64,000 nucleotides of DNA. Origin: Galeopsis tetrahit (taxonomy: Eukaryota > Streptophyta > Magnoliopsida > Lamiales > Lamiaceae). Position numbers and translations under genes: made by a program. Shown piece by piece: positions 10,823 to 22,093 of this stretch. The notes beneath the pieces are model-generated. The model was not told the DNA's origin and did no database searches. It saw nothing but the letters and a program-made list of their open reading frames with translations. The stretch spans positions 63,422,063 through 63,486,062 of the forward strand of contig OY776120.1 in NCBI GenBank assembly GCA_963675135.1, read 5' to 3'. The first letter of the stretch is position 1. Each line of letters starts with the position of its first letter.

Positions 10823-11306
10823 AAACTTGGCAAATCAGTGCTGAATTTTTGCAAAATGCGATTTAAAAAAAACTCGAGAACGAAATACACTACACATATA
10901 TTCATTATAACTACACAATTATGCAACAATATGATCAAATAAAACAATAATAGCACGAAAAATAATTAATTACAAAGATATACTATAAAAATACAAAAAT
11001 ATGTAAACTATATATACTTTAAAAAATACAAAGAAAATTTACATATACGTAACGAACAATTCATTTTTTGAACCATTAGACCTAAGTCTCTTCAAGCTAT
11101 TTTTATAAATGCAATAGTTTCAATTTTTTTTGAGAAAGAATATAGTTACTGTTAATTTTGGGAGGGAGGAGAGGGAATGTAAAAAGTTGTTTATTTTTTA
11201 GTTTGGAGATAGGTGAACTCAACATATAAGGTAATATAATCTTTTTTACTATTAGTTCAAAAAATAAGTTAAGGTGAAGTGTGAAAACATAATATTTTAG
11301 GGGCAT
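10823..11306. other. AT-rich intergenic, no feature seen
   Basis: Very AT-rich sequence without a credible ORF; it forms the left flank of the MULE that starts at 11316. Confidence 0.5.
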
Positions 11307-11330
11307 TTATCTGTGGGGTTGGGGTATATA

Positions 11331-11972
11331 TAGGGGTGGGTAAATATACCGAAATTTAGGTATACCGAGCTTTTCATACCGAAAAATATCGAAATTATCG
11401 AAATTTTTGGTATATCGAAATTTTCGATACGGTATGATATCATACCGAAATTTTCGGTACGGTAACGGTATGGAAAATGATCATACCGCGGTATTTCGGT
11501 ATACCGAAAAAATTTCGGTATTCAGTATGAAACGGTATATCGATATACCAAAATATCGAAACCTTAATAAAATAATAATTTATATTATTTTTAAATTAAA
11601 ATAACTTTAATTATTAAAACTTAAATAAAATAAACCTTAAATAATTAATTTCGGTATAAACAATGCTTCAATATTTTTGGTATGAATTAATATCCCGATA
11701 TTTTGATATGAAATGATGGTTCAATATTTTCGATATGAATCGGTATACCGATATGGTACGGTATATCGATATATCGTACCGAAAATTCGGTATACCGAAA
11801 TTACGGTACGGTATCGGTATGAATTTTTACATACCGAAAATTTCGGTATACCGAGATTACGGTATACCGAAATTTCGGTACGGTAACGATATGATTTTTT
11901 TCAATATCGAAATTTTCGGTATGATAACGGTATGGTTCAGTATTGTCGGTATACCATACCAAACCACCCCTA
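11331..11972. mobile_element. hAT-type MITE (642 bp), 8-bp TSD
   Basis: Ends TAGGGGTGG...CCACCCCTA are inverted repeats and the insertion is bounded by perfect 8-bp duplications GGTATATA at 11323-11330 and 11973-11980, diagnostic of hAT elements. The interior is packed with GGTATACCGAAAT-type words in both orientations, typical of subterminal binding-site arrays. It sits inside the left TIR of the 11316-12920 MULE. A truncated relative lies at about 61998-62260. Confidence 0.9.
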
Positions 11973-12483
11973 GGTATATACCCCTCCAGCTTTGTTTAAT
12001 ACACTCCCCTTCATTTTTATTAATTCAATATATTTATGAAATATCAATTTTGCCCTTCAACAAAAATACAATAAAATACAAAGATAGATACACTCCCCTA
12101 CATTCTAAACCCTAACTCTAATTTTTTCCATTTTCTTCTTCCCCACTACATTTTTTCCCCATTTCTTCCATCTTCTTCCTCCTCAATTCATGGTTGCCAT
12201 TTCTCCCGCCGCGCCAGCCGCTCGCCCGCTCGCCGCACTTCCCTTGACCGTCGCACTCCCCCTCCCTCCCCCTCGCTGCACTCGCGCCGCCTACGCCAAG
12301 GTCTGCGTCCCTTCGCCCTCCTCCCTCGCCGAGCACCGCCGCCACACTGCCCTTTTTTTTTTAATTTTTTGTAGCAAACAGCGGCGGCGCCGCTCCTCTC
12401 GCCCAGCGACGCCGTCGCCCTCCTCCTTCTCCCGGAAAGGTACTTTTCTTTTCCTTTTTTTTTTTTTAATTTTTGACAAGGAA

Positions 12484-12690
12484 TATCGACCAAAACCATT
12501 ATGGTCGATAAATTGTTATCGACCATAATGTTTTTCGTTGACATTCTTTGTTCAAAATTATTTTTTTATTTTCTTTCGATACAATGTTGTCGATAAAGAT
12601 GTTTTTGGTCGATAAATTTTAGGCGACCATATGTTCTATGTACAGTCGATCAACCAGTGTCGATCGACACTGGTTGGTCGATTTTTTTTT
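12484..12690. repeat. ATCGACC hairpin cluster
   Basis: A perfect 15-base inverted pair, CATTATGGTCGATAA at 12497-12511 and its complement at 12516-12530, has a 4-base loop. A 26-base perfect palindrome centred on GTCGATCGAC lies at 12651-12676, with imperfect extension on both sides. GGTCGAT or its complement recurs about nine times in 200 bases. It could be a transposase-binding array or a small-RNA source; nothing in the sequence decides between these. Confidence 0.75.
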
Positions 12691-13109
12691 TTTTGAGTAC
12701 ATTTTGGAGGTGGCGCCGGAGGAGGCTACCATGGTGTCGGCGGCTGCTTAAAATTAGGGTTAGGGTTTTGTGTAAAATTAGGGTTAGGATTTTGAGGGGA
12801 GTGTATGTATTATAGCATTTTACTAAATGGGCAAATTGGTATTTCATATATATATATTGAATTAAATAAAATGAAGGGGGAGTGTATTAAACAAAGTTGG
12901 AGGGGTATATACCCCAACCCTTATCCGTGGCCATTGCCTTGTGCTTAGGCCCAGTACCTACTTTTTTTTTTTTTTTTTTTTTTTACAAGTTGCAAATTTG
13001 CATCAGATTTTTATTCTAATTTACCTAAAAAATTTAGAATAATATCTTTATTACCCCTAAAAAAATTTAGTTTTTAATATACGACAAACACTACAAAAAA
13101 ATGCGTGTT

Positions 13110-13395
13110 ATGGAGACGGACGTTTGCCGACGGATTATATTCCGTCGGCGTTTCCGACGGAAAGCCGACGGATTCGTGTTGTTTGAAAAATCAATGTACT
13201 TGCCGACGGAAATCCGTTCCGTCGACCTATACCGACGGAATATGCCGACGGATCTTTTAAAATATGCATGCCGACGGAAATGCTGACGGAATATCCGTCG
13301 GCATTTGACCCGTTAATTTCGCACCGCCTCGATTTCCAAAAAGATAATCGTTGGCATTAAAGTGGGCGGCTACCGACGGAATATCCGTCGGTAAA
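13110..13395. repeat. Left subterminal CCGACGGA array of the CACTA element
   Basis: About a dozen CCGACGGA or TCCGTCGG words occur in both orientations, some as palindromic pairs such as CCGACGGAATATCCGTCGG. In En/Spm elements such arrays bind TnpA, bring the ends together and contain the promoter; that role is inferred here by family. Confidence 0.85.
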
Positions 13396-13581
13396 AAAAA
13401 AATTTATATAAGGAAGCGATTACATTACAGAAACTTTGTTTGAAAAAAAAAACAATTGATCAAGAAGGATTCGAGGGGGCAGACGAGGACGAGGACGAGG
13501 CTATTCAATCAAATTTCTCCGATTACATTGATACGGTACGTTTTCTTAATTAATTTTATTACTTAGTTTTAATTCACGTAG

Positions 13582-15175
13582 GCCATCTGGGTCACGTGCA
13601 AGGAGGCCTCGGGGTCAATCAGTACCTGTGATGGCTCCTCCTCCTGTGGTAGTGTCGCCGCCGCCGACTACGATATCGTCTAGTTCGTCGACAGCCGCAG
13701 GATCCTCTTCTCGTCAGCATCCTATTCGATCCGTAGATAGTAGGCAAGAGGTTTATATCCATTTAGGAACGTAAGTCAATAATTCTAATGTTTAACAATA
13801 TTCAATAACGATTAACTTTATTTATTTATTTATTTATAATGTGTTAGTTTATAAATTTGTTAATTATTTTACAGGTTGTTGCCCGGTAATGAGTTGTCCA
13901 GGATCTGTACAGCATCCTTTCTGAAGTGCAAGATTGCTAAGGGTGCTATCACTTGGTCGTTGGTGCCGCAATCTAAAAAGGATGAATACTTCGAGGAGTT
14001 CCAGGTATATAATTATAATAATTAAAGTTTATTAAATAATTAATTAATAGATAATTTATTATACATATTATTTGATAAATATGTTGAATATTTGTATAGA
14101 AAAAGGCTCGTTGGGATACGACGATCTACTCGGACGACACTATTTACGATAAGTGGTACGGTGTTTGTTCTACTCGGTACACGAACATGATGTATGACTG
14201 GAGATTCGCCTAGAGCGAAAGTAACAAGGAGCGTGGTCTGAGGAAAGACGAGGATGATGTTGACCTATGGAAGTCGTTGGTTGAGAAGTGGATGGACCCG
14301 GCTTACCAAGAGAAGTGTGAGAAAGCTCGGGCCAATCGCAGAACCGACGTTGGAGGCGGGATGTCAAGGCATCGGGGGGGAGCCCGGTCCGTCCTCGAGC
14401 AATCAATGGCTCTCGTAAGTTTTCATTAATTTTAAAAATTAAATAATTATATTTAATTTATTTATATTAGTTATCTAAATTAATTTGTATATGTTTATTT
14501 GATACGTAATAGGAGCGGGAGACGGGACATGCACTCACCCACTTGGATCGGATGAGCCTTATTCATCCGTTTGATGCCGAGACACGGACGTCCACCTACG
14601 GGCGCACTACTGACCTCCACGTAAGTTTAATTAAATTTATGTATTAAACTATATATATAGATAATTAAATTAATTTTAATTTTTTTATTATGTAGCTGAA
14701 CGTCCGGCAGAGGATTGAAGAGGTCGAGACGCAAGCCGCGACTACTGCTGAATCCGGAAGCAGCAGTCCCCCTCCGGCTGTTGACGTGGACCAGGCTTAC
14801 CTTGACGTTGCCCCGACCTCCAAGGGAAGGATCCTTGGCCTTGGTCGGATGAGCAACGTCGTGAGGTCATCAAGTGGTCGGTCCCGGAGTGCATCGCAGG
14901 CGTCCGTATCCTCCACTGTCGTCCCGGATCCGAACGTCATGGCAACGTTCGAGAACTACTTCCGCCTCTGGAGTGCCAACGCGGGTCGGACGTTGGGGAT
15001 GTCTGCTGAGCAGATCGAGGCCGTCTATCAACAGACGATGACGCAAGCCCCGCCAGCTGCAGCTCCGGCTCCAGATCAAGCTTCAGGTCGAAGTGCAGCG
15101 CAGGCCGACGACGACGACATCAACGTCAACGTCAATTTGGATGGCGATATGGATGAGTTTTTTAACTTTCGTTGA
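13582..15175 (+). pseudogene. CACTA TnpA-like protein (Ptta/En/Spm family), one nonsense codon
   Basis: Five exons join in phase: 13582-13770 (ATG at 13631), 13875-14004, 14100-14414, 14513-14620 and 14696-15175. All introns have GT/AG ends. The product would be about 390 residues. It has a Ser/Pro-rich N-terminus, a core with YFEEFQ, TIYDKWYGVCSTRYTNMMYDW and DLWKSLVEKWMDPAYQEKCE-like segments typical of the plant transposase 24 family, and an acidic C-terminus (DDDDINVNVN). This protein class is thought to bind subterminal motifs and regulate the element. A TAG at 14211-14213 interrupts exon 3 of the list in frame while all splice phases remain intact, so the lesion looks recent. An upstream exon may lie at about 13443-13540. 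Confidence 0.8.
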
Positions 15176-15179
15176 ACAA

Positions 15180-15410
15180 TTTAATTATGTGTTGAACTTA
15201 TTTACTTTTGTGTTGAACTTATTTACTTTTTTGTGTTCAACTTATTTATCTTTCTGTTGAACTATTATCTTTATGTAGGTTTTTAGTTTTTATACAACGT
15301 AACAATTATATATGTTAGTGTTTTTAGTTTTTATACAACGTAACAATTATACATGTTAGTGTTTTTAGTTTTTATACAACGTAACAACTGTTAAACAACT
15401 TTTATTTTTA
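15180..15410. repeat. Two short tandem repeats after the TnpA-like gene
   Basis: GTTGAACTTATTTACTTTT-type units repeat three to four times (15190-15265), then a roughly 43-bp unit containing TTTTTATACAACGTAACAA repeats three times (15285-15395). They lie in the 3' untranslated part or spacer and contain no ORF. Confidence 0.85.
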
Positions 15411-15454
15411 TACCAAACAATGTTTATTTAATATGAAAAAAAATCGAAAAATAA

Positions 15455-15710
15455 CATTACCAACGGAATATATATTCCGTTGGAAATTGCAATTTGAGAA
15501 ATACCGACGGCAAATCCGTCGGTTGGATGTCATGCCGACGGAATATTGGGCGGTCGGAAATCTCAATTTGATAAAATGCCGACGGAATGTTATTTCCGTC
15601 GGAAAAAAAAATTGTGACGGAAAATCCGTCGGTTTCACGTCAAACCGACGGAATATTGGGCGGGCAAAATGCCGACGGAATCTAAATCCGTCGGCATTTC
15701 CATCGGGAAC
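15455..15710. repeat. Internal CCGACGGA array between the two CACTA genes
   Basis: About ten CCGACGGA/TCCGTCGG words in both orientations, the same motif as the two subterminal arrays, lie between the stop of the TnpA-like gene (15175) and the TnpD start region (15955). Subterminal motifs are normally confined to element ends, so this may be a relic of a nested relative, a recombination scar, or a promoter array for the second gene. Confidence 0.8.
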
Positions 15711-15954
15711 ATTTATCCAAAACTAATGTCTTTCTTATTTTCATATTGCAAAATTTTCACCAAAACTTTCTACTGCCTCATTTTTGTGCTCTGGTATTCA
15801 GAAACATCAAATTACGGTACATTTTCTACCATTTTTACTCTATACATAAAATTCAATATAATGTAATTACATGTTTTATATTATAAGTTTTGTTTGAATT
15901 TATTATAAGTTTAGTTTAGTAATGTCTTGATTATATATATTAAATGTTTAACAG

Positions 15955-18900
15955 ATGGATTTGCCTGACCGTAGTTGGATGTACTGTACTCCTAGATTGG
16001 TTTTAGGAAATGTGAATGTTGAATTTTATAATGAACTCGTGTTATTTGTTGAATTTGCAAAGCACCACCCACATTACATGATCGGAGATTGCATTAGGTG
16101 TCCGTGTAATGCTAAGAAATGTCAGAATAAGCAATATAAAGAGATTGATGAGGTCCTAGTACATATTGTGAAGAATGGTTTCGTTGATAATTATTATAAT
16201 TGGACTAGTCATGGTGAAGCACGTTGGCCTTATAGATTTGATGAAGTGTTATACTATTACACTATTACACTGTTGGAATCTATCAACAAGAAGCAAATTT
16301 CGATCATGTTGGCACTAGTAACGAGGTAGAACAACAGTTTGGGGACGAAGAACAACAGTTTGGGGCAGAAGAACAACAGTTTGGGGAAGAAGAACCGAAT
16401 ATGTATCAAACAATTATCAGGGAAGCTGGTTTTTCAAACATGGAAGAGGAGCCGACGAATGAGGCATTTCGGTTTTATGAGATGCTCAAATTAGTCGAAG
16501 AAGATTTATATTTGGGTTGTGAATCTCACTCACAGTTGTCATTTAATGCACGACTCATGGCCATTAAGACCGAGAACAAGCTTTCTAACAGGGCATATGA
16601 GCAAGTGACACAATTATGCAGTGAAATTTGTCCTCAAAATAATAAGGTGCCTACGACGTTTCATCAAAGCAAACAAATGTTGAAAAATGTTGGTTTGCCG
16701 GTTGAGAAGATTGATTGTTGTGTGAACGGTTGCATGTTATATTGGGGTGACGAAGATAGCAGTCTGAAGATGTGTAGAATGTGTGGCCATCCCCGGTACA
16801 AAGAGGCACGTCGAAAGGGACCTGGTGGTCAATCGAAGAAGACAAAGAAGGAAGTGTCGTATAAGAAGATGTACTACCTTCCTATCATTCCTCGTTTAAT
16901 GAGATTATATCAATCAAGTGCCACAACACAACACATGACGTGGCATGCTACAGATTCCTCTTCGGCTGAGTCGAGGGAGATGCGACATCCAGCAGACTCG
17001 GAGGCCTGGAAACACCTTGACAACGTGTTTCCAGATTTTGCTTGTGAACCGAGGAATGTGAGATTAGGTTTGTGTACTGATGGTTTTGCACCGTTTGGGA
17101 TGCATGGGAAGCAGTATTCTTTGTGGCCGGTGATACTGACTCCGTATAATCTTCCTCCGTGGATGTGCATGAAACCTCAAACAATGTTTCTGACTGTATT
17201 GGTGCCTGGTCCATCGAATCCAAAGGACAAACTGGATGTTTATCTCCAACCTCTTATAAAAGACTTGATCTTCTTATGGGAGAATGGAGTCCAAACGTAC
17301 GATGTGTTTAGAAAGCAGAACTTCACGATGCGTGCTGCTATTTTGTGGACCATTAACGACTTTCCTGCATATGGTATGTTGTCCGGGTGGAGTACGGCCG
17401 GAAAGAAAGCATGTCCGTATTGTATGGAGAATTCTGAAGCTTTCAGTCTCCCGGTGAGTAGAAAAGTTTCATGGTTCGATAATCACCGTAGGTTCTTACC
17501 TCCAGGTCACCCGTTTCGAAGAAATAAGCAGAACTTCTTAAAGAACAGAGTAGTCACAAACAATCGACCTCCACTTCGAGATGGTATTTTATACATTTAT
17601 TTAATGATCGAGTACTAAACATATATTTATTTATTGCTTTTAGTGTCATTTATAATTTACTCTCCGTACATGACGTAGGTTGTTATATGAGGTTCAGTGG
17701 ACGGGGTTGAAAAAAAGTACCGAGGAAAATGCAGCGGAACACAACAGACGAATTGAGGGTGGTTGGAAGAAAAGGAGTATTTTTTGGGACTTACCATACT
17801 GGAGTTCACTATTGATACGACACAATTTGGATGTCATGCACATTGAAAAGAATGTGTTTGACAATGTGTTCCACACAATCATGAACATTGAAGGCAAGAC
17901 GAAAGACACTCCAAAGTCTCGGGAGGAGTTGAACACTCTTTGTCGCCGTGAAGAGTTGAAAAAGGATGTACGTACAGGTAAATTTCCAAAGGCTAGCTAC
18001 ACACTGGATAAGCCACAGAAACAAAGATTGTGTAGATGGATAAAAGAGTTGAACTTTCCGGACGGCTACGCGTCGAACTTGAGTCGATGCGTAGACACAA
18101 CAACGGGTAAGGTTGCAAGGATGAAGAGTCATGATTGTCATGTATTTATGCAACGCTTGATACCGATTGCGTCCCGAGAAGTTCTTCCTCACAATGTGTG
18201 GAGGGCTATCACTGAATTAAGTCTCTTTTTTAGAGATTTAACCTCTACAACGATCAAGATCGATGATATGATTCGTTTAGAGGAAGACATTCCAGTGATT
18301 TTGTGTAAGTTGGAACAAATTTTTCCGCCTAGCTTCTTTGACTCGATGGAACACTTACCCGTTCACTTAGCGTATGAAGCGAGAATTGGTGGTCCGGTGC
18401 AGTATAGGTGGATGTACCCATTTGAAAGGTAAAATATTACTTATTTTATTTCTTTACAATTACACATGCATTCTTATAATTATATATATATATATATATA
18501 TATATCAGGTATCTCCACAACTTGAAACGCAACGCTAAACAAAAGGCAAACGTTGAAGCATCGATTGTGAATGCATATTTGAATGAAGAGGTTGGCATGT
18601 TTTGTTCTTATTACTTTGAAGACCACGTCAACACAAAGTTAAGAAGTGCTCCACGTAACTTCGGTGGTACATCCGCTGACGATATCAGTGAAGAGGTCGA
18701 TGGAATGCTCTCCATATTCAAGTCTAAGGGACGGCCAATAGGAAAACCCGCTGAACGATATTGGGAGACGGACTCAGAGGCGGAAATAACACATACGTAT
18801 GTGTTATTTAATTGTGATGAAGTTCAGCCATACATTGAGTAAGTATTTCATATATAAATCGTTTATTTAACTACCACTTCATTTATGTCATTTAATATTA

Positions 18901-19972
18901 ACCAAGTTTTTGAATGTTGTGAATTAGGATGTACACTCAAGAACTACGACGAGTAGAACCAAACATCTCAGATACATATATAGATGCTCGTCTTCAACGT
19001 GAATTTTCCCGATGGTTCCAACGTTATGTGAGTACCATTTAATTATGTTTTACGTAAATAAATTAATATTTATTTTAATTAATTTTAAATTGATACGTAT
19101 AGGGACGGGATAACGCTCTTGACAGTCGATTCTTACGAGATCTCAGCAAGGGACCACTCCGTCGTGTAAAGACTTACAACGATTATATTGTGAAGGGCTA
19201 CAGATTTCATACGTCTGGGTATGCATCGAGAAAGGCGACTACCAACAGTGGCGTCTGCGTTAGCAGTGCGAATTACAATGCAGATGCAAGTGATTACTTT
19301 GGGGTGTTACGGGAAGTCGTCGAAGTAGAATATCCAGGATATCCAGCAAAGACTGTAGTGTTGTTCAAGTGTCATTGGTTTGATTCAGGCCATTTAGGAA
19401 CAAGAATTCATCCGGATTACAAACTCGTTGATGTTAGTTCGAAAAGGACATATGTTGGGGATGATCCATTTGTATTTGCCCATCAAGTATCTCAAGTGTA
19501 CTACTGCACATATCCGGGAGCTCCACGTGGTTATGAATGACATGCTGTTTGCAAAGTAAAGGCAAGGTCAATGGTAGAAGTCCCTAAAAAGGACAAAAAT
19601 ACTAAAGATGAATCTCCATTTCAAACAGAACAAATAGAGACTCCAACTGAAGTCTTTACGGGAGATTTCAATCTTTCTGTACCCTTGACGACTGCAAATC
19701 CCCAATTAATCGAAATTGAAAACGATGGTGGAGGTGAAGAGGAGGGGGATGAAGAAGAGGATGAAGAGGAGAATGAAGATGAAGATGAAGATGAAGAGGA
19801 GAATGAAGATGAGGATGAAGAGGAGAATGAAGATGAAGATGAAGAGGAGAATGAAGATGAGGATGAAGAGGAGAATGAAGATGAGGATGAGGATGAGGAG
19901 GAGGATGAGGAAGATGATGAGGAGGAGGATAAGGATGAAGAGGAGGATGAAGACGATGAAGATGAAAATTAA
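15955..19972 (+). pseudogene. CACTA TnpD-type transposase, broken
   Basis: Exons are about 15955-17583, 17679-18428, 18509-18838, 18928-19027 and 19103-19972. Order of domains: transposase-associated N-terminus (MDLPDRSWMY...RCPC...C), tnp2 transposase core (LCTDGFAPFG, SGWSTAGKKACPYC, then RHNLDVMHIEKNVFDNV), a DUF4218-type region (LPVHLAYEARIGGPVQYRWM, KRNAKQKANVEASI) and a DUF4216-type region (YFGVLREVVEVEYPG, VVLFKCHWFD). The tail from about 19730 is a nearly pure Glu/Asp run encoded by a GAWGAN repeat. Damage: a frameshift between about 16255 and 16290 beside a small tandem duplication, an unresolved phase across the first intron, and a TGA at 19538-19540 in an otherwise open last exon. 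A 21-bp unit encoding EQQFGxE is present three times near 16328-16390. TnpD cleaves and joins ends in the family; this copy is probably inactive. Confidence 0.88.
18480..18505. repeat. (TA)n run inside a TnpD intron
   Basis: Thirteen TA dinucleotides immediately before the intron acceptor at 18507-18508; this replaces the usual polypyrimidine tract with an AT run. Confidence 0.9.
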
Positions 19973-20044
19973 TGTAATGTATTTATTTTTATTTTATAAA
20001 AGTTAATTAATTATTTATCATTTAGGTACAAATTATAAAAATTA

Positions 20045-20460
20045 CATTTACTATAAATATAAGCCACAACCAATATATTTATTAATATATGTGGAAGAAA
20101 TGAATTTTGTGATTTGTTTTTAAAAAATGAGTAAAAAAGGTTTAAATATGCATATTTCAGAATTTCAATAAAAATATTAAAATTAAAATTTATATATATA
20201 AATTTAAAAAATTAAATTTACTATAAATATAAGCCACAGCCAATATATTTATTAATATATGTGGAAGAAATGAATTTCGTGATTTAAAAAAAAATGAGTA
20301 AACAAGGTTTAAATATGCATATTTCAGAATTTTAATAAAAATGTTTAAATTAAAATTTAAATATATAAATTATAAAAATTAATTTGATATAAATATAAGT
20401 TAAACAATATATTCATTAATATATGTGAAATAGATATAATTTGTGAAGTTTTAAAAAAAA
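20045..20460. repeat. Tandem repeat, about 165-170 bp, three copies, in CACTA 3' region
   Basis: CTATAAATATAAGCCACA and the following AT-rich text begin at about 20051 and 20221, with a third, more diverged copy from about 20384. The copies share AATATATGTGGAAGAAATGAATTT. No ORF is present. Confidence 0.85.
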
Positions 20461-20507
20461 ATGGGTCAAAAATGAGTTCAAACACAATTTATATTACAAC
20501 TATAAAC

Positions 20508-20680
20508 AAAAAACAGACTTGTCCGAGTGGTAGGTGCCCCTCACTAGGCGCCCACACATCCGGGTTCGAGTCTCAGCAAGGCCGAAATATTGGCCAATTT
20601 AATACAAAATGCTATAGGATCGGGCCGGGGTCGGGTCGAGCCCGGGTCGGGGCCTCCCCGGTCCCATCTATATTTTTTTA
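20508..20680 (+). mobile_element. tRNA-derived SINE candidate inside the CACTA element
   Basis: A near A-box (TTGTCCGAGTGGTAG, about 20519) is followed by a perfect B-box GGTTCGAGTC (about 20562-20571) at the spacing of a tRNA 5' half. A GC-rich body (CGGGCCGGGGTCGGGTCGAG) and a terminal T-run (about 20670) follow. The cloverleaf is incomplete, and GC content far above its surroundings marks it as an insertion. Target duplications were not resolved. Confidence 0.5.
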
Positions 20681-20689
20681 AAATTGTTT

Positions 20690-21210
20690 TGTTTTACCGA
20701 CGGAATATCCGTCACTATAAAGACGACGGATATTCCGTCGGCATATTCCGTCCCCATATGTTTTTCTGAAATAAATTTATTCAAAATTAATTCTGTCGGA
20801 ATTTACCGACGGAATATCCGTCACTATAAAGGCGACGGACTATCCGACGGCAGTTCCGACGGAATTGCCGAGCGAATATCCGACGGAATATCCGTCGACA
20901 ATACTGACGGAAATTTATTTCTTTTTTAATTATTTTAATTAATTATTATCGACGGAATTACCGACGGAATATTGACCCGGTTTATTAAACGGGTTGTCCG
21001 GATTACCGACGGACATATTCCGTCAGCAAATATGACTGACATATTCCGTCGATCGGTATGTCCGTCGGTAATGCCGACGAAATTAAAAAATCCGTCGGCA
21101 AAAAAAGCCGACGACATGAAAGTAGACGAACAACATTCCGTCGGTAATTCCGTCGGTAAACCTGGCGGCCGACGGAAATTCCGTCGGCAAATCCGTCTCC
21201 AAAACGCGTC
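20690..21210. repeat. Right subterminal CCGACGGA array of the CACTA element
   Basis: More than fifteen CCGACGGA/TCCGTCGG words in both orientations, including tight palindromes. It is the counterpart of 13110-13395 and the likely TnpA-binding region of the 3' end by family analogy. Confidence 0.85.
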
Positions 21211-21277
21211 TTTTTTGTAGTGAAAAACGTGATTTCCGTCGGCAAATCCGTCTCCAAAACGCGTCTTTTTTGTAGTG
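21168..21277. repeat. 55-bp tandem duplication of the CACTA 3' terminus
   Basis: The block running from the last TTCCGTCGGCAAATCC through the terminal GTAGTG and on to AAAAACGT occurs twice with a 55-base period: the first end finishes at 21222, the second at 21277. Each end is followed by AAA. The two copies are essentially identical. Confidence 0.95.
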
Positions 21278-22093
21278 AAAAACGTCTTTGAAATAAATTC
21301 ACATCTCATATATATTATGCGTGAACATATCTTATCTGATTTAGTTTTGAAGCAAAGTAAAATTTAAATTTTTAAATGAAATTTTATATAATGCATCTGT
21401 TGTGCACAAAACTTTCTAACAGGATAGTTTTTTGTATTAGGTTGTATTTTTGTGTTTATTTTAGGGTTAATTTCATATAAATACACGACCTTTAAACTCA
21501 ATCTTAATTTAATCATGGTCTTTAAAATTATAATAAAAAATCATAACTTTTAATATTGCTTCAATTTAATACTTTTTTTTTCTCCGACCAATAAGTGATG
21601 ACGCGGCTTATGAAGAATGTTTAAATTCCACGAGATCAAATATTCCAATCGCACTGCATTGTGGCTATTGCTCCCAAGATTGATTGATTTTATTCCATTT
21701 TCCAAATCCTAAAACTAGCATTTTCGATAAATTTTAATTTTAAAAGTTGTTATTTATTATGTCTAAGATGTGTAATGCAATTTGAAATTAAAAAATAATT
21801 AAAATATACTCCCTCGTCTAATTTCATTATTTCAATTTTCTTTTTTGGTTGTCCAATTTTATTATGTCCATTCTTTTTTTTAGAAATAATACTATTCACA
21901 CTACTTTATCTCCACCCTCCAACCATCACTTATTTACTCAAATTGTCACTAACTTTATTCATAAACAATCGTTTTACCTATAAATGGACCTCACAACATC
22001 TCATCATACTCCCAATTTATCTACTTTATACATAAACTAATCAATATTCATTAAAACCCGTGCCCGAAGAAGTGATCATAATAAAATTGGACG

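Larger units (their letters stand above)
11316..12920. mobile_element. Non-autonomous MULE with 9-bp target duplication
   Basis: The left end GGGTTGGGGTATATA, continued beyond a nested hAT as CCCCTCCAGCTTTG, is the inverted complement of the right end (about 12870-12920), giving a TIR of roughly 100 bp. Flanks are TTATCTGTG (11307-11315) and TTATCCGTG (12921-12929), a 9-bp duplication with one mismatch, as expected for Mutator-type insertion. The interior has a GC-rich block (12200-12430) and hairpins built on ATCGACC (12484-12690). There is no transposase. Without the hAT insert and its duplication it would be about 955 bp long. Confidence 0.8.
13089..21277 (+). mobile_element. CACTA (En/Spm) transposon, about 8.1 kb
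   Basis: The left end CACTACAAAAAAATGCGTG (from 13089) matches the complement of the right end at 21222 over about 40 bp, both with GGAGACGGA just inside. AAA flanks both sides (13086-13088 and 21223-21225), fitting the 3-bp duplication of CACTA elements, although it is low complexity. Subterminal arrays of CCGACGGA/TCCGTCGG fill 13110-13395 and 20690-21210. It carries a TnpA-like gene and a TnpD-type transposase gene on the plus strand. The 3' terminus is doubled: a second complete end with AAA follows at 21277. Confidence 0.95.

Noticed and set aside
12188..12544. Frames on both strands over the GC-rich core of the 11316-12920 MULE.
   Set aside because: Composition artefacts in a non-autonomous element; no domain.
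19716..20006. Met/Lys/Arg-rich frame over the acidic repeat of TnpD.
   Set aside because: Shifted-frame shadow of the GAWGAN repeat that encodes the Glu/Asp tail.
20519..20580. A functional tRNA gene in the CACTA 3' region.
   Set aside because: Box A and box B are present but the acceptor stem does not pair and the sequence runs on into a GC-rich SINE-like body.
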